In this document: one piece after another, positions 63,167 to 64,000 of the stretch
Position numbering within the stretch: position 1 is the first letter of the stretch
Layout of the letters: each line of letters begins with the position of its first letter
NCBI GenBank assembly: GCA_002451465.1
Contig: DKCJ01000003.1
Coordinates: forward strand, 1 to 64,000
Reading direction: 5' to 3'
DNA from: Caryophanales bacterium UBA6877
GTDB taxonomy: Bacteria > Bacillota_I > Bacilli_A > RFN20 > CAG-826
DNA: 64,000 bases
Position numbers and translations under genes: made by a program
The notes under the pieces: model-generated
The model's database searches: none
Seen by the model: the letters and a program-made list of their open reading frames with translations, nothing else
Told to the model about the DNA's origin: nothing

Positions 63167-64000
63167 CTAAAAATTCGCTATAAATAATTCAAAACCAAAA
63201 TATTTATCAATTTGACTATGTTTTATATCTCTATCTAACTCAAATAATTTATCAATCGCTCTAGACAATGTTTCTCGTTTTATATTTTTAAAGCTCATAA
63301 TATTCATCCTAACAAAATAAGGATTAGCTCCTATTTCAGAAGCAATCGCTCCAAATGAAAGATTTTTATCATAAAGATACAAAATCTTATCTAATAATAT
63401 TAGTTGATTAGCAAAAATAGCGATTAAAACAACAGGATCAGCATTTTTTGCGGTTTGTAAATCTCTAAAGATTTCAATTGCCCTAATTTTGTTGTTGCGC
63501 AATAAAGCGTTTTGTAATTCAAAAATGTCGTTATTTAAAGGTTTAGTAAAAATATTTTTAACATCCTCTAAATATATATGATCTTGTTTATAAAGTAGTA
63601 ATTTTTTACTTTCATTAATAAAAGTATTGAAATCTCCATTACTCCTTTTGCAAATTTCTTCAATTGCACTATCTTCAATTAAAACATTCTTTTTCTTAAA
63701 AAATAACGAAACTTGTTTAGGCCACTCACTTTCGGTTAAATCTTTACAAAAAATGATATTTTTTTCATTAATAGACTTATATATTCTGCTCTTACTATCT
63801 AATTTTTTCTCATTAACAACATTAAAAATTAATATAGTATTTTTATTTTCGTTTTTTAAATAATCAATTAACTTATTGGAATATGAAAATTTACCCTCAA
63901 CTCTTTCGCCTGTCAAAAAATTACAATTTTCAACAACAATTACCTTTAAGTTATTATATAAAGAATACTGCTCACATTCGTCTAAAAGTTCATCTTCAGT
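63167..64000 (-). CDS. holA: DNA polymerase III subunit delta (HolA), N-terminus outside window
   Basis: The frame stays open to the right edge, giving 277 residues of a protein normally about 330 long; a TTG at 63916 is internal and not the true start. HolA opens the sliding clamp within the clamp loader. Seen are the DELLDECEQYSLYNNLKVIVVENCNF region near the visible start, EEICKRSNGDFNTFINESKKL and NDIFELQNALLRNNKIRAIEIFRDL in the AAA-like and collar parts. Overall similarity is low, as usual for HolA, and position beside rpsT supports it. Confidence 0.88.
   Translation of the reverse strand, partial: TEDELLDECEQYSLYNNLKVIVVENCNFLTGERVEGKFSYSNKLIDYLKNENKNTILIFNVVNEKKLDSKSRIYKSINEKNIIFCKDLTESEWPKQVSLFFKKKNVLIEDSAIEEICKRSNGDFNTFINESKKLLLYKQDHIYLEDVKNIFTKPLNNDIFELQNALLRNNKIRAIEIFRDLQTAKNADPVVLIAIFANQLILLDKILYLYDKNLSFGAIASEIGANPYFVRMNIMSFKNIKRETLSRAIDKLFELDRDIKHSQIDKYFGFELFIANF

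Noticed and set aside
1..64000. tRNA or rRNA genes
   Set aside because: No cloverleaf-like segment with TTCGANTC-type arm or rRNA sequence was noticed on either strand; a dedicated tRNA search would settle it.

Overview
The window is a 64 kb stretch of chromosome from a very AT-rich, low-GC Gram-positive bacterium with a compact, housekeeping-dense genome. Gene content and order (ruvB-secDF-recJ-relA-hisS-aspS; yqeG-yqeH-yhbY-yqeK-rsfS; lepA-hemW-hrcA-grpE-dnaK-dnaJ-rsmE-mtaB; ybeY-cdd-era-recO-glyS-dnaG-rpoD-trmK; cshB-nfo) follow the Bacillus pattern with many losses. A fused NadD-YqeK protein, single-chain GlyRS and short intergenic gaps point to the Bacilli/Mollicutes/Erysipelotrichia neighbourhood, for example uncultured gut lineages; this placement is an inference. 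UGA is a stop (glyS, cdd, mtaB and the 252-residue gene before mtaB end in TGA) and Trp is read from TGG, so the mycoplasma code is not used. I saw no tRNA, rRNA, CRISPR array, insertion sequence or prophage.

Layout: bases 1-20178 carry only plus-strand genes (end of ruvB, secDF, recJ, relA, hisS, aspS, tkt, Asp23-like gene, nusB, xseA, xseB, dinB, xerD, deoB, an ABC substrate-binding lipoprotein with its permease, and an orphan gene). From 20405 to the right edge almost everything is on the minus strand; plsY, ispG, rpsT and one small membrane ORF are the exceptions. At the switch, 20316-20343, there is a 28-bp sequence with the arm-spacer-arm structure of a XerC/XerD dif site. The window therefore probably spans the replication terminus, with transcription running with replication on both sides.

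The minus-strand half is a string of operons: ribosome assembly and NAD/nucleotide genes (yqeG to rsfS), topoisomerase IV (parE-parC), rpmG-MBL-efp-yneF, cshB-nfo, a glyS-dnaG-rpoD-trmK macromolecular synthesis operon followed by a second RpoD-like sigma gene, ybeY-cdd-era-recO, a C39-peptidase membrane protein, small ribosomal protein genes with deoC, the CIRCE-controlled hrcA-grpE-dnaK-dnaJ heat-shock operon, lepA, a degenerate Fic-like gene, and fmt with a nuclease-helicase. deoB, deoC and cdd together support pyrimidine nucleoside salvage.

The least expected observations are these. An identical 15-bp motif lies exactly 21 nt upstream of the start codons of two unrelated genes 25 kb apart: the orphan at 19660 and the C39 peptidase-membrane protein that lacks an ATPase domain. 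About ten genes have no Shine-Dalgarno sequence but a TATAAT/TAAAAT box 5-9 nt before the start codon, which suggests widespread leaderless mRNAs. A Fic-like protein has lost its catalytic motif. EF-P lacks the canonical KPGKG loop. Two RpoD-like sigma genes lie within 3.2 kb. The hrcA promoter is bracketed by two CIRCE-like repeats.
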